Source: CAYLLN01 sp036496265 (GTDB lineage Bacteria; Planctomycetota; Planctomycetia; Pirellulales; Pirellulaceae). From it: DNA of 55,328 bases. The position numbers and the translations under genes are program-made. Below, in pieces: positions 24,036 through 32,406 of this stretch. Positions within the stretch are counted from its first letter, which is position 1, and every line of letters begins with the position of its first letter. The DNA lies in the NCBI GenBank assembly GCA_036496265.1, contig DASXLL010000011.1, positions 1-55,328 on the forward strand, in the 5' to 3' direction. A model generated the notes under the pieces. The model was not told where the DNA came from. It saw only the letters and a list, made by a program, of their open reading frames with translations, and ran no database searches.

Positions 24036-25778
24036 ATGCGCTTGGGAACCTGTTTGATCGGTTTGACGATAGCTTTCGTTGCTTCGCTGGGCCCTGTTTC
24101 TCCGGGCTATGGTGCTGATGCCAAGCAGCTTGCGGCGACACTCGCCTCGGGTTCCGCGGCTGATCGCCATGCCGCGGCCGATGCACTGGCCGATATGGGT
24201 GCGGCGGCCCAGGAAGCCGTGCCGCAGCTCGCGACTGCGCTGACGGCCAGCGATGCCGATCTGCGCTGGCGGGCGGCTCGTGCGCTGGGTGTCATCGGTG
24301 ATGCTAAAGCAACCGAAGCGCTTCGCAAGGCGACCAGCGATGGTGAACCGCTGGTTCGCGCACAAGCCATTTATGCCCTGGGTCGGCTTATGGCCGATGA
24401 CAAAGAATCGTTGACGGCCGTTGTCGCCGGTTTGGCGGACAAAGAGGTACAAGTTCGCCGCGCCGCCGTGCGAGCGCTGAGCATGATCAAAGCCGACCGG
24501 AAGGTAACGATTCCTCTGGTCGTGAAAATGCTTGAAGATTCGGATCAGAACGTGGCGATGCGAGCGGTCAGCGCCATCGCGGAAGCGGGAGCGGAGGCTG
24601 TGCCCGCCCTCAACGCGGCTCTGACACATCCGCAGGCCAAGTACTGGGCCTGCATCGCTCTTTCCGAGATGGGCGATAAGGCGAAGGATGCCGTGCCGGG
24701 ATTGATCAAGGTTTTGTCGGACGAAGAGCCGCAAAATCGGTTGCAAGCCTCGATTGCTCTGGCGGAGATCGGCCCCGCGGCCAGGCCGGCGGTTCTGGAG
24801 CTGACGAAGTTGCTCGGCGATAAGTTTGAGGCCGTGCGCAAATCGGCTGTCTTTGCCTTGGGCCGCATCGGTGACAAGAGCGCAGCCGACGCGATCGCCA
24901 AAGCGGATAAGCCGGACGACGCGTTTCTGCATCCAATGTGCGTCTGGGCTTTGGCTCGGCTGAATCCAAGTGACAAGCAGCGGCAACTGGCCGCGATTGA
25001 GCTCATGGCCGCAAAACTAGGCGATAAGGATCTTGCCACGGGTCAGATGGCGGCGCGAGCGATCGCCGAACTCGATCCAACGGCTGACGTGATTCGGCCG
25101 GTGATGGAGAAAGTGGTCGCCGGAGCTGACGCGGAAACGGCGGACCGGATTTTCAGCGCCCTGGCATCAATCGGAGCTCGCATCGTGCCGCTGGCCATTA
25201 ACGCGCTGAAAGATTCGTCGGCACTACGCCGCGAACGGGCCATGAAAGTCTTGTCCAAAATCGGTGCCGATGCTGCCCCGGCTGTTCCTGAGCTAACCAC
25301 GATCGCTCAAGGCTCGGACGCCAAGCTAAAGGTCGAAGCACTGTTTACCATCGGTGCGATTGGTCCGAAGGCCGCCGCAGCGGTCCCGGCAGTGGTCTCT
25401 TCGCTCGGCGACAGCGATCCGCAAATGCAGCAAACAGCCGCTTATGCGGCGGGAAAGATCGGCCCAGCTGCCGCGGCCGCCGTGCCGGTTCTGAAAAAGC
25501 TCATAGCTTCGAACGACGACCTGGTGAAGATGACGGCCGTTTGGGCGCTCTTGCAGATCGGACCGCGTACGGACGACCTCGTAAAAATGGCGCTCCCGCT
25601 GCTCAGTGCCGGCCTTTCAAGCCAGCGCGAAATGGTCCGCGTCGATGCCGCCATGTCACTCGGTCAACTAGGCAAAGCCGCGGCCTCTGCCCTTCCGGCA
25701 CTCGAAAAATCGCTACAAGACTCCAGCGGCAACGTTCGCAGCGCAGCCTCGGCGGCAATCAAGAGTATCAAGGGGTAG
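24036..25778 (+). CDS. Secreted HEAT-repeat protein
   Basis: A 580-residue exported protein made almost entirely of HEAT/PBS-lyase-type repeats after a signal peptide (cleavage near GYGA-DA, residue 26). More than a dozen helical pairs of about 37-39 residues can be counted, with repeated patterns such as AVPxLxxAL and RxxAxxALGxIGD. Such solenoids act as protein-binding scaffolds; there is no catalytic motif. The ATG at 24036 has GAGGA upstream and is preferred over a start at 23982. No lipobox or membrane anchor is present. Confidence 0.9.
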   Translation: MRLGTCLIGLTIAFVASLGPVSPGYGADAKQLAATLASGSAADRHAAADALADMGAAAQEAVPQLATALTASDADLRWRAARALGVIGDAKATEALRKATSDGEPLVRAQAIYALGRLMADDKESLTAVVAGLADKEVQVRRAAVRALSMIKADRKVTIPLVVKMLEDSDQNVAMRAVSAIAEAGAEAVPALNAALTHPQAKYWACIALSEMGDKAKDAVPGLIKVLSDEEPQNRLQASIALAEIGPAARPAVLELTKLLGDKFEAVRKSAVFALGRIGDKSAADAIAKADKPDDAFLHPMCVWALARLNPSDKQRQLAAIELMAAKLGDKDLATGQMAARAIAELDPTADVIRPVMEKVVAGADAETADRIFSALASIGARIVPLAINALKDSSALRRERAMKVLSKIGADAAPAVPELTTIAQGSDAKLKVEALFTIGAIGPKAAAAVPAVVSSLGDSDPQMQQTAAYAAGKIGPAAAAAVPVLKKLIASNDDLVKMTAVWALLQIGPRTDDLVKMALPLLSAGLSSQREMVRVDAAMSLGQLGKAAASALPALEKSLQDSSGNVRSAASAAIKSIKG

Positions 25779-25812
25779 AACGGGATCATTCACCTCTCGG
25801 CCAGCTCGTGAA

Positions 25813-25840
25813 GTACTGAGTACCATGTACTGAGTACTAT
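25813..25840. repeat. Heptanucleotide array, GTACTNN type
   Basis: Four contiguous 7-bp units: GTACTGA, GTACCAT, GTACTGA, GTACTAT. The same core occurs at 48747-48774. It lies in the short gap between the HEAT-repeat gene and the BshC-like gene. Confidence 0.7.
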
Positions 25841-25910
25841 CCTTCTGCGTTACTGTCGGTCGCTGAATCGACTGCGGCCCGCATCTCGCCGCTTCGTGAA
25901 CCCGTTCCCC

Positions 25911-27572
25911 ATGGCCGCACTCACCCACCGCCGACTTCGCGCTCCCAGCGCAGACGGCGCTGCGCTGATCGACCCAACGCCGACGAAGATCCCCGAACTG
26001 ATTCGAAAAAACCTCGACCTAGGATCTGAATTCGATCGTCGTGCGGGATTCCGAATCGGATTTCGGGTGGCTGCGCGTGAGTGGCTCTCCGTGCTCTCTG
26101 GCAGCCAAATCAAAACAACAGCAGCTCCTATAATTCTGTCCGGGCATCAGCCAGAGCTCTTTCACCCAGGGGTGTGGTTCAAGAACTTCTTACTCTCCTC
26201 AATCGCTCAATCCGCTGCGGGCGTCGGTATTAACCTCATCATCGATAACGACGCCGTTCGTTCACCTGCGATCCGCGTTCCAACGAGCCGCACTGCGCAG
26301 GCCGAAGTCGTGGCTATTCCGTTCGACGCGCCGGCAGAAGAGTTGCCGTGGGAAGAGCGCTCGATCCTCGACGAGCAACTTTTTCGAAATTTTTCTGCGG
26401 CGATCCGGCAATCCTTTGCTCCGTTCATGAGCAGCCGGGAATACTCCGGAGGCACGATCCTCGACCGACTCTGGCCCTTTGCCATCGAATCGGCATCTTG
26501 GCATCCATATCCGGCAAGGAAGTCTTCGCCAGACAATCGCGGTTCGTATGATCGGCCAATTGAGCCCGGCAAGCTTGGTCATTGCCTGGCCGGCGCACGA
26601 CATAGCTTGGAACAAGAACTCGGTTTGACGACGACCGAGCATCCGCTCAGCGGCGTGGCCAGCGGCGAGAACTTTCTGGAATTCGCGTCGCATCTTTTTG
26701 CTAGGCATCAAGAATTCCATGCCGCCTATAACGCAGCGCTTGCCGAATATCGTTCGACGAATCGGATTCGCAGCAAAACGCACCCCGTCCCGGAGTTGGC
26801 TCGCGATGGAGAGTGGTACGAGATGCCACTTTGGCTCTGGACCGCGGAAAACAACCGTCGCCGTGCGGTCTTCGTGCGCCAGCGCGGCAATTCGTGGGAA
26901 ATCACGGATCGAATGGGCATCAAAGTGCGAGCGCGGGCCAACGATATGCCCGAAATGACTCGTTTTTCGGACCTTTTGCAGGGACGTGGCATCAAGCTCC
27001 GCCCCCGCGCCCTCATCACAACAATGTACGCCCGCCTCGTCCTGTCCGACCTCTTCATTCACGGCATCGGCGGCGCGAAATACGACGAGCTGACCGATTT
27101 GATCATCCGGCGGTTCTTTGGAATCGAGCCGCCGGCGTACGTGACGGCGACGGCGACGTTTCGATTGCCGATCGAGCGGCCGACAGTGTCGCTCGAGGAC
27201 GTGCAACAGAGCGCGCAGCGCATTCGCGAAGTTCGGTATCGCCCTGAATCATTCTTGAACGAGCTGACGGTCAAAAAGAACGGCGACATAGAGGCAAAGC
27301 TCAGCGCCCTGGCGGCAGAAAAGCGAACATATCTCGATCAACATGATCTGCGGCGCTGCTCGGCGGTTGTGTTCAAGCATCTCGACTCGCTCAATCGCGC
27401 CATGCACGAATTGCTTCAGCCGGTCGAGCAAGAATTGCGCGCGCGGCATGCGGAACTCATCGCGCTTGCGCGCCAGTCGCAACTTCTGGGCTCGCGCGAA
27501 TTCTCCTTCGTCCTCTTCCCGGCCGAAAAACTTTCCGCGCAGCTACTAGCATTGTCCAAAACAATTTCGTAA
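25911..27572 (+). CDS. BshC-like protein (putative cysteine-adding enzyme)
   Basis: A 553-residue cytoplasmic protein that databases would probably call hypothetical. Two regions resemble BshC, the last enzyme of bacillithiol synthesis. ILSGHQPELFHPGVWFKNFL (about residues 75-95) parallels the BshC nucleotide-site motif (V-x-G-Q-Q-x-G-L). LRPRALITTMYARL, then FIHGIGGAKYDELTD and FFGIEPP (about 365-410), parallel the RPLMQ/AGPGEINYW region. A long helical C-terminus also fits. The overall similarity is low, and the BshC HDFxE motif is replaced by DNDAVR. bshB1 lies 9 kb away. The start is an ATG at 25911; a GTG at 25896 is possible. The assignment is inference. Confidence 0.5.
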   Translation: MAALTHRRLRAPSADGAALIDPTPTKIPELIRKNLDLGSEFDRRAGFRIGFRVAAREWLSVLSGSQIKTTAAPIILSGHQPELFHPGVWFKNFLLSSIAQSAAGVGINLIIDNDAVRSPAIRVPTSRTAQAEVVAIPFDAPAEELPWEERSILDEQLFRNFSAAIRQSFAPFMSSREYSGGTILDRLWPFAIESASWHPYPARKSSPDNRGSYDRPIEPGKLGHCLAGARHSLEQELGLTTTEHPLSGVASGENFLEFASHLFARHQEFHAAYNAALAEYRSTNRIRSKTHPVPELARDGEWYEMPLWLWTAENNRRRAVFVRQRGNSWEITDRMGIKVRARANDMPEMTRFSDLLQGRGIKLRPRALITTMYARLVLSDLFIHGIGGAKYDELTDLIIRRFFGIEPPAYVTATATFRLPIERPTVSLEDVQQSAQRIREVRYRPESFLNELTVKKNGDIEAKLSALAAEKRTYLDQHDLRRCSAVVFKHLDSLNRAMHELLQPVEQELRARHAELIALARQSQLLGSREFSFVLFPAEKLSAQLLALSKTIS

Positions 27573-27655
27573 CCTGTTGTTAACTAGTGCGGCTTACGAT
27601 GAGCCGCCGGATGGATTCGATCCCGGCACATGAGTGCCAACACAAGGGACTGCTT

Positions 27656-29149
27656 ATGGCGACGCGCACCGCGCTTTCGGTTGCACGTACTTCTTCCTTC
27701 TCGAAAAAATCAAAACAAAATCGGCCGGCCGCGCCGAGGTCAAATCGGCAAAGCGAACGTCTTTCGCCGGCCAGCCATGTCTCAGCGCGGCAGAAGGCCG
27801 CATCGCCCAGCGAAGCGCCGCGGCTGCGACTCTTTGCGGCGCGAACCGGTGATCAGCCGTCGATTCATGAGCTGCTGGTCTCGGTGTTTCACGGGCCATC
27901 GCTGACCGAGTTTCAGGCGCAGCTTGATGAGCCGGGATATCTGGCGTCCGATCGATTGATTGTCAAAGATGGTGAGGAAATTGCCGCCCATTTGCGGCTG
28001 GCGAAGCAAACGATTCAGGTTGATTCCGTCACGTTGCCGGCGGCGAGGTTCATGGATTTGGCAACGGCGCCAGAGTTTCGCGAGCGTGGTTTGGCGACGG
28101 CGCTAATCGCGGCCGGCGAGCGAGCGGCGGCGGAACGGGGCGCGCTCGTTGGCCTGACCAGGACGCGTGCGCCGGCGCTGTTTGCACGGCACGGCTGGTC
28201 AATTTGTGGCCGGCATACATTTTCAGAGGCATCGCCGCGGTCGGTGCTGGCCGAGATGGCGGCTGATGCGGCTCTTGCTGCAGCGTCAGGCGACACATCG
28301 CCGCTCGCCGCGCGGGTGCGGGAGACAATCATCGTGCGGCCGCTGCGCCGGATCGAGCTCCGCGCCATCGTGCGCCTGTATGAGCAGCATCTGGCCGGAA
28401 AATCCGGCTGGCCGACGCGGAGCGAGGAATACTGGGAATGGCTCTTGGCCCGCGGTGCTTGCGACCGCGTCTATGTGGCTTCCAACTCCGCTGACTCATC
28501 GGACTTCGAGCGCATTACGAATTCGATCATCGGATATGCCTGCGTGCGGCAATCGCGGATCGTCGAACTTGTCGCCGGTGGCCGTGACGAAGTCGCCCGT
28601 CAGTTGATCGAGCGAGTCTGCGCCGACACACGAGAGCAAGACGGCTGGGCCGTGCGTTATGACGCGCCGGCCAATGATGCGCTGCATAATGTATTTCGCC
28701 GCGCGGGCGGCCGCGTGACGATCAATCAAGAAGTCGGCGGCGAATACTTCATGGCTAAGCTGCTGGATCCGCTGGCCGCGCTGCGTCGCGTGAGCGCTGC
28801 GCTCGCGATTCGCGCGCGTGCGGCGAAAGCATCGCTGCCGCTGGAGCTTGGCATCGAGTTGCGCTCGGGTGGTGGCCGAAAGTCGTCGGCCAGCAGTGGG
28901 GTACTGGAACGATTTCGCCTGTTGTTGGACAAACGGTCCGCGCGGGTCGAGACCGGTGGTCCGAGCAAGCATTGCCTCGTGCTGGCATACGGCGACCTAG
29001 CGCCCCTGCTGCTCGGTGATGTAAGCGCCGAGTCAATGATCCAGTCCAGCCGACTGCGGGCGACAACGCCTCTGGCTAAGCAATTAGCCGCTTTGATCTT
29101 TCCCGGCGAGGACTACTTTCGGCCGCCATTGGACGATTTGCTGGCCTAA
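27656..29149 (+). CDS. Eis-like GNAT acetyltransferase
   Basis: A 497-residue protein with an unusual basic, Ser/Arg-rich N-terminal extension (about 50 residues), then a GNAT domain with the acetyl-CoA loop APEFRERGLATALI near residues 138-151. A second GNAT-like half follows (EYWEWLLARG), then a C-terminal sterol-carrier-like domain ending FPGEDYFRPPLDDLL. This three-part order is that of Eis, the enhanced-intracellular-survival acetyltransferase family that acetylates amines such as aminoglycosides. AAGGGA precedes the chosen ATG. An upstream start at 27587 would add 23 residues without need. The substrate is unknown. Confidence 0.8.
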   Translation: MATRTALSVARTSSFSKKSKQNRPAAPRSNRQSERLSPASHVSARQKAASPSEAPRLRLFAARTGDQPSIHELLVSVFHGPSLTEFQAQLDEPGYLASDRLIVKDGEEIAAHLRLAKQTIQVDSVTLPAARFMDLATAPEFRERGLATALIAAGERAAAERGALVGLTRTRAPALFARHGWSICGRHTFSEASPRSVLAEMAADAALAAASGDTSPLAARVRETIIVRPLRRIELRAIVRLYEQHLAGKSGWPTRSEEYWEWLLARGACDRVYVASNSADSSDFERITNSIIGYACVRQSRIVELVAGGRDEVARQLIERVCADTREQDGWAVRYDAPANDALHNVFRRAGGRVTINQEVGGEYFMAKLLDPLAALRRVSAALAIRARAAKASLPLELGIELRSGGGRKSSASSGVLERFRLLLDKRSARVETGGPSKHCLVLAYGDLAPLLLGDVSAESMIQSSRLRATTPLAKQLAALIFPGEDYFRPPLDDLLA

Positions 29150-29206
29150 AGTTCTGTTGCTAATCCGTGGCCTGGTAATGGTTTATGGTTGCAGGAGCCG
29201 CGCAGG

Positions 29207-29216
29207 CCCCCCCCCC
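29207..29216. repeat. Poly-C tract followed by C7 tract
   Basis: A run of ten C (29207-29216), with a run of seven C 21 bases later, in the 270-bp gap between the Eis-like gene and the small secreted protein gene. Such homopolymers slip easily in replication and in sequencing. No reading frame depends on them. I see nothing else in this gap. Confidence 0.8.
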
Positions 29217-29419
29217 TGCCAATAATGCGATACGGTACCCCCCCAGCGGCGTCGAACGCCTCTTTTGCCTTGTTGCCGGCCCGCACCGTCGCTACACTTC
29301 CCGCCGGATTTTTCCGTCCGGCGGATTTGACGTAAGTTAATGTCTTGAAACGGCATCGGCGGCTTTTAGAATGGGATTGCCGCCCGCTTTTCCGCCGGCA
29401 TGTTCTCCAGGAGGCAGCC

Positions 29420-29776
29420 ATGCGCGGATGGATTGGCGGCGTGCTCGTCGGTTGTGGTGTCTGTTGTGTCCTGCTGGCTGGCCTGGCCGATGCGCAGGCC
29501 CCGCGGCAGGCATCGTTTGAACGATCGGGCCAAGACCGAGTTGCAGCCTCGCCCGAACTTTTGGCTTTGAGCCACGATGGCGGCGATGGCCGGCAGCAGA
29601 TCACGATCGTCGATCCGCGGCAAAAGGTGATGGCCGTGTATCACGTCGATCGGGCGACGGGGGCCTTGGCCCTCAAGAGCGTGCGAAACATGCAGTGGGA
29701 TCTGCAAATTGAGGATTACAATTCGACGAGTCCGGCCCCGCGGGATATCCGGGCGCTGAAAGAACAACAACGATAA
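29420..29776 (+). CDS. Small secreted protein
   Basis: A 118-residue protein with a signal peptide (hydrophobic core GVLVGCGVCCVLLAGLADAQ, cleavage after ADAQ near residue 25). The mature part carries the pattern ITIVDPRQKVMAVYHVDRATGALALKSVRNMQWDLQ split over two beta-rich halves, which I have the impression is a recurring planctomycete domain, but I have no name for it. An AGGAGG ribosome binding site 6-11 bases before 29420 fixes the start. It opens a run of five plus-strand genes leading to ccsBA. Confidence 0.8.
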   Translation: MRGWIGGVLVGCGVCCVLLAGLADAQAPRQASFERSGQDRVAASPELLALSHDGGDGRQQITIVDPRQKVMAVYHVDRATGALALKSVRNMQWDLQIEDYNSTSPAPRDIRALKEQQR

Positions 29777-29788
29777 TTGAACAACGAA

Positions 29789-29880
29789 TGACCAAGCATC
29801 AAGCACCAAACAAGTTCTAAATTCGAATACGCAAATGACCAGTTGGAATTTATTTGTGATTTGGTGCTTGTGATTTGGTG
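29789..29880. repeat. Paired inverted heptanucleotide arrays, GCACCAA type
   Basis: Left array TGACCAA, GCATCAA, GCACCAA, ACAAGTT (29789-29816); right array TTTGTGA, TTTGGTG, CTTGTGA, TTTGGTG (29853-29880). The right array is the reverse complement type of the left, so the two can pair. The locus is a near copy of the one at 38042-38180. Confidence 0.7.
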
Positions 29881-29884
29881 CTTA

Positions 29885-29895
29885 CCCCGAAGGGG
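29885..29895 (+). promoter_or_regulatory. Hairpin that contains the ribosome binding site of the HTH gene
   Basis: CCCC-GAA-GGGG followed by five T ends one base before the ATG at 29901. The 3' arm (AAGGGG) is also the only good ribosome binding site. A 4-5 bp GC stem could therefore hide the site or end upstream transcripts. It may be coincidence. Confidence 0.3.
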
Positions 29896-29900
29896 TTTTT

Positions 29901-31196
29901 ATGGCTGGCAAATTTGTCGATCTGAACGAAGCGGCCAAGATGATCGGAGTCAACTCCGAATCACTGGTCGAGATGCGCTCGAAGGGAACGATCTTCGGCT
30001 ATCGCGACGGCGCGAGCTGGAAGTTCAAGGTCGATGAGGTCGAGCGAGTGATTCGCGAGCGCGGCGTCGAGGCCCGCGACAGCGGCTCCGGCATTCTCAA
30101 TGCCGATGATGAAGAATTCGACGACATGATCAGTGGCCTCTCGTCGAAAATTCTGGCCGACAAAGCCCAGGAAGAGCCAGGCGCGATTTTGATCAGCGAA
30201 GAAGAGCTAGGCGCCTCGGCAACCGGCAAAAGCACGATCATCGGCAAGGGCAAAGAATCCGAGCGCGATCCCGGCGACAGTGATTTGCGGCTGGCCGACG
30301 ATTCGCATGCGTTGGGCGGCGGCAGCGACAAGCTCATTGAAGCACCAGGCAACAAAGTAGATTTGGCAGGCGCGTCGGACGTCCTGCACGGCTCCGATAT
30401 CAACCTCAAGTCCGGCGGCAGTGGCACGGGCGAGTTGCCGGCAGCGAAGCCAGGTTCGGCCGGTGGACTGCATCCGGACGACGATCTCGTTCTCGGTGAA
30501 GACGACGACATTGGTTCGAGCGACAGCGCTCTCGAAGACGAAATCCGCCCCGGCAGCAGCAAGCCGGGCAGCAGTGGCAAAGGCAGCGACGTGACGCTCG
30601 GTTCCGGCGATAGTGGCATCAATCTGGCCCCGTCGGATAGCGGCTTGTCGCTCGAAGAAGAGCCGCTCGATTTGGGCGGCGGATCGGGCGTCGAATCGCT
30701 CGAATTACCGGAGGATGACGAAGTTGTTTCGCTGGACGACGCGGCCGTCGATGAAGAGGCCGGTTCGCAGGTGAAAGCCGATAACGAATTCTTGCTGTCA
30801 GCCGGTGAGACGCTTGACGAGGACGAATCGGACAGCGGTTCGCAGGTAATCGCGCTTGAAGATTCCGAATCGTTCGATCAAGACGCAGCCACGATGCTCA
30901 AGGCCGACGAAGCCGGCCTCGGGGCAGATGCGTTTCAACCGGTGGGAATGGAATCCGGGTTGGAAGGCGCCGGTGCAGGTGCACCGGGCGCTCAACCGGT
31001 GTACGTGCAAGTGGCCAGCGCCGAGACGCCGTATTCGGTGTGGAACGTGCTGTTTCTGGGCGGCGTCGCCGGAATGCTTGCGCTCAGCGGCATGATGATG
31101 GTCGATGTAATGTTGAATATGTGGAACTTCAGCGGCACAGGTAGCCTGAGCACGGGAATCATGGATGCGTTCATTAGTATGTTTGGATTGAGCTAA
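29901..31196 (+). CDS. Membrane-tethered HTH protein with acidic linker
   Basis: A 431-residue protein in three parts. Residues 1-55 form a MerR/excisionase-type winged helix (KFVDLNEAAKMIGVNSESL, then EMRSKGTIFGYRDGASWKF). Residues 60-370 are very acidic, Ser/Gly/Asp/Glu-rich and surely disordered, with repeated short patterns such as SGDSGINLAP and SDSGLSLEEE. A single strong membrane helix follows near residues 382-408 (WNVLFLGGVAGMLALSGMMM), then a short amphipathic tail. DNA-binding domains tied to the membrane by a long acidic linker are unusual; it could be a membrane-anchored regulator or a chromosome-attachment protein. The function is not established. Confidence 0.8.
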   Translation: MAGKFVDLNEAAKMIGVNSESLVEMRSKGTIFGYRDGASWKFKVDEVERVIRERGVEARDSGSGILNADDEEFDDMISGLSSKILADKAQEEPGAILISEEELGASATGKSTIIGKGKESERDPGDSDLRLADDSHALGGGSDKLIEAPGNKVDLAGASDVLHGSDINLKSGGSGTGELPAAKPGSAGGLHPDDDLVLGEDDDIGSSDSALEDEIRPGSSKPGSSGKGSDVTLGSGDSGINLAPSDSGLSLEEEPLDLGGGSGVESLELPEDDEVVSLDDAAVDEEAGSQVKADNEFLLSAGETLDEDESDSGSQVIALEDSESFDQDAATMLKADEAGLGADAFQPVGMESGLEGAGAGAPGAQPVYVQVASAETPYSVWNVLFLGGVAGMLALSGMMMVDVMLNMWNFSGTGSLSTGIMDAFISMFGLS

Positions 31197-31203
31197 GGCG
31201 TGG

Positions 31204-31222
31204 GGCAGGCTTCCAGCCTGCC
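31204..31222. repeat. Hairpin GGCAGGCT-TCC-AGCCTGCC
   Basis: A perfect 8-bp stem (31204-31211 with 31215-31222) with a 3-nt loop, between the HTH gene and the lipoprotein gene. A diverged copy appears inside the ceramidase-like gene at 53754-53773. Confidence 0.65.
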
Positions 31223-31253
31223 ATGTCTAAGTTGATTCGAATGGAGTCGAATC

Positions 31254-32033
31254 ATGCGATTAACATTCTTACTTTTTGTGCTGGGCAGCGTCTTCGTCGG
31301 CTGTTCGACGAGCAGCTCGAAGCTCGCGACGATTCAGGGGGAGAAAGAACAGCTTCTCACGACGATTCGCTCGCAGCGCGATACGGAACGAGCTCTGAAT
31401 GAAAAGCTCGTTTCGGTGGAAGGTCGCCTCGATCAGGCTGAAAAGGAGCTGGCGCGATCCGGTGGCAGCGGCACGAGGTTGTCGAGCATACCGGCACGGC
31501 CGAGTTATTCCTCCCCAGCGGCGGTTAAGAGCGATAACCTTCCCTGGCGTTCACCGGCTGGAAAAACCGACTCACCCGTACTGCCAGACAAGTCCAGCCC
31601 ACGTTCTGAAATAAACTCTACGGCGGCAAAACCGCGCGGCTCCCTCGTTGCGCTGGCCAAGCGCGATAACCGCGTCCGCTATGACTCGACGGCGCGGGCC
31701 GCAGAGATCGATACGCAAGTTCAGTTCGACGATAAGTCGGCCACGATCTCAGCCGCGGGCAAGCGGCAGCTTGATGAAGTAGCCAGGCTGCTGCGGACCA
31801 ATGAAGCATGCGACCTACCGATCGTGGTGGCCGCGCCAGATGCCGCACGGGCCAAAGCCGTCGCCGATTATTTGGACAGCCACGGAATTCCAGAGGACCG
31901 ACTGGCCGTGAGCACAGCGGGAAGGCGTGGTGTCGTTTCAAAAACCACGACCGCGAGCGGCGTCCATGTATTTGTGCTGGATTCCGATGCGGCAGTGGCC
32001 GATTGGGGCACAAAAACAGGTTTAAGGCGCTAA
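31254..32033 (+). CDS. Lipoprotein with coiled coil and OmpA-like C-terminus
   Basis: A 259-residue lipoprotein: signal peptide MRLTFLLFVLGSVFVGC with lipidated Cys17. A heptad-type coiled coil (about residues 25-68) and a Pro/Ser-rich linker follow. The C-terminal 120 residues look like a reduced OmpA-like peptidoglycan-binding domain: VQFDDKSATISAAGKRQLDEVA and then AKAVADYLDSHGIPEDRLAV. The usual NR-x-D-x3-R-motif is missing, which would weaken binding to diaminopimelate. It may tether the outer membrane. It is in line with the HTH gene (57 bp upstream). Confidence 0.8.
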   Translation: MRLTFLLFVLGSVFVGCSTSSSKLATIQGEKEQLLTTIRSQRDTERALNEKLVSVEGRLDQAEKELARSGGSGTRLSSIPARPSYSSPAAVKSDNLPWRSPAGKTDSPVLPDKSSPRSEINSTAAKPRGSLVALAKRDNRVRYDSTARAAEIDTQVQFDDKSATISAAGKRQLDEVARLLRTNEACDLPIVVAAPDAARAKAVADYLDSHGIPEDRLAVSTAGRRGVVSKTTTASGVHVFVLDSDAAVADWGTKTGLRR

Positions 32034-32069
32034 GGTAGGCAAGCGAGGCCCTTCGCCTGCCAGCCTACC
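32034..32069 (+). terminator. Hairpin directly after the lipoprotein stop
   Basis: GGTAGGC (32034-32040) and GCCTACC (32063-32069) pair, with partly paired bases inside. It begins immediately after the stop codon at 32033. Lack of a T tract makes termination uncertain; it may be another member of the interspersed hairpins. Confidence 0.35.
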
Positions 32070-32106
32070 GCTAACCTCTTTTTTACCGCATCAGGCCACT
32101 CCTCCA

Positions 32107-32291
32107 TTCCGCTATCCGATCCAACCCCTCGGACGCAAGAAAGGGGTCGGGAGTCAATTGCGGTCACGATTTTCCATATGGACAACCCACACCGCAATTG
32201 ACTCCCGACCCCTTGGATTGGGCGACGGTTGCCAGAAAACTTTGCCAGGCACTGCCCGGCATTCTGCTATCCGATCCAGTCCCTCGGGCGC
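32107..32291. repeat. 24-bp inverted repeat inside a 31-bp direct repeat pair
   Basis: A perfect 24-bp inverted repeat (32142-32165 with 32192-32215; outer end AAGGGGTCGGGAGTCAATTG) with a 26-bp spacer. It is flanked by an imperfect direct repeat of 31 bp, 27 of 31 identical (32107-32137 and 32261-32291), starting ATTCCGCTATCCGATCC. The layout looks like a small non-autonomous inserted element or a duplicated site around a hairpin. No gene is found between 32034 and 32391. Confidence 0.75.
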
Positions 32292-32406
32292 TATAATCTA
32301 GTGTCGTCTTTTGTGGGCGGCGCTCCTGCCTGGTCCGGCTGTATCTTGCCCGCCTTGTGCCGGCTGCGTGATTTAGCATTTTTCCCTTCGTTTGCGTTTT
32401 GCGCTG

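Noticed and set aside
32142..32215. An insertion sequence
   Set aside because: The inverted repeats enclose only 26 bp and no transposase gene is near; at most it is a non-autonomous element.
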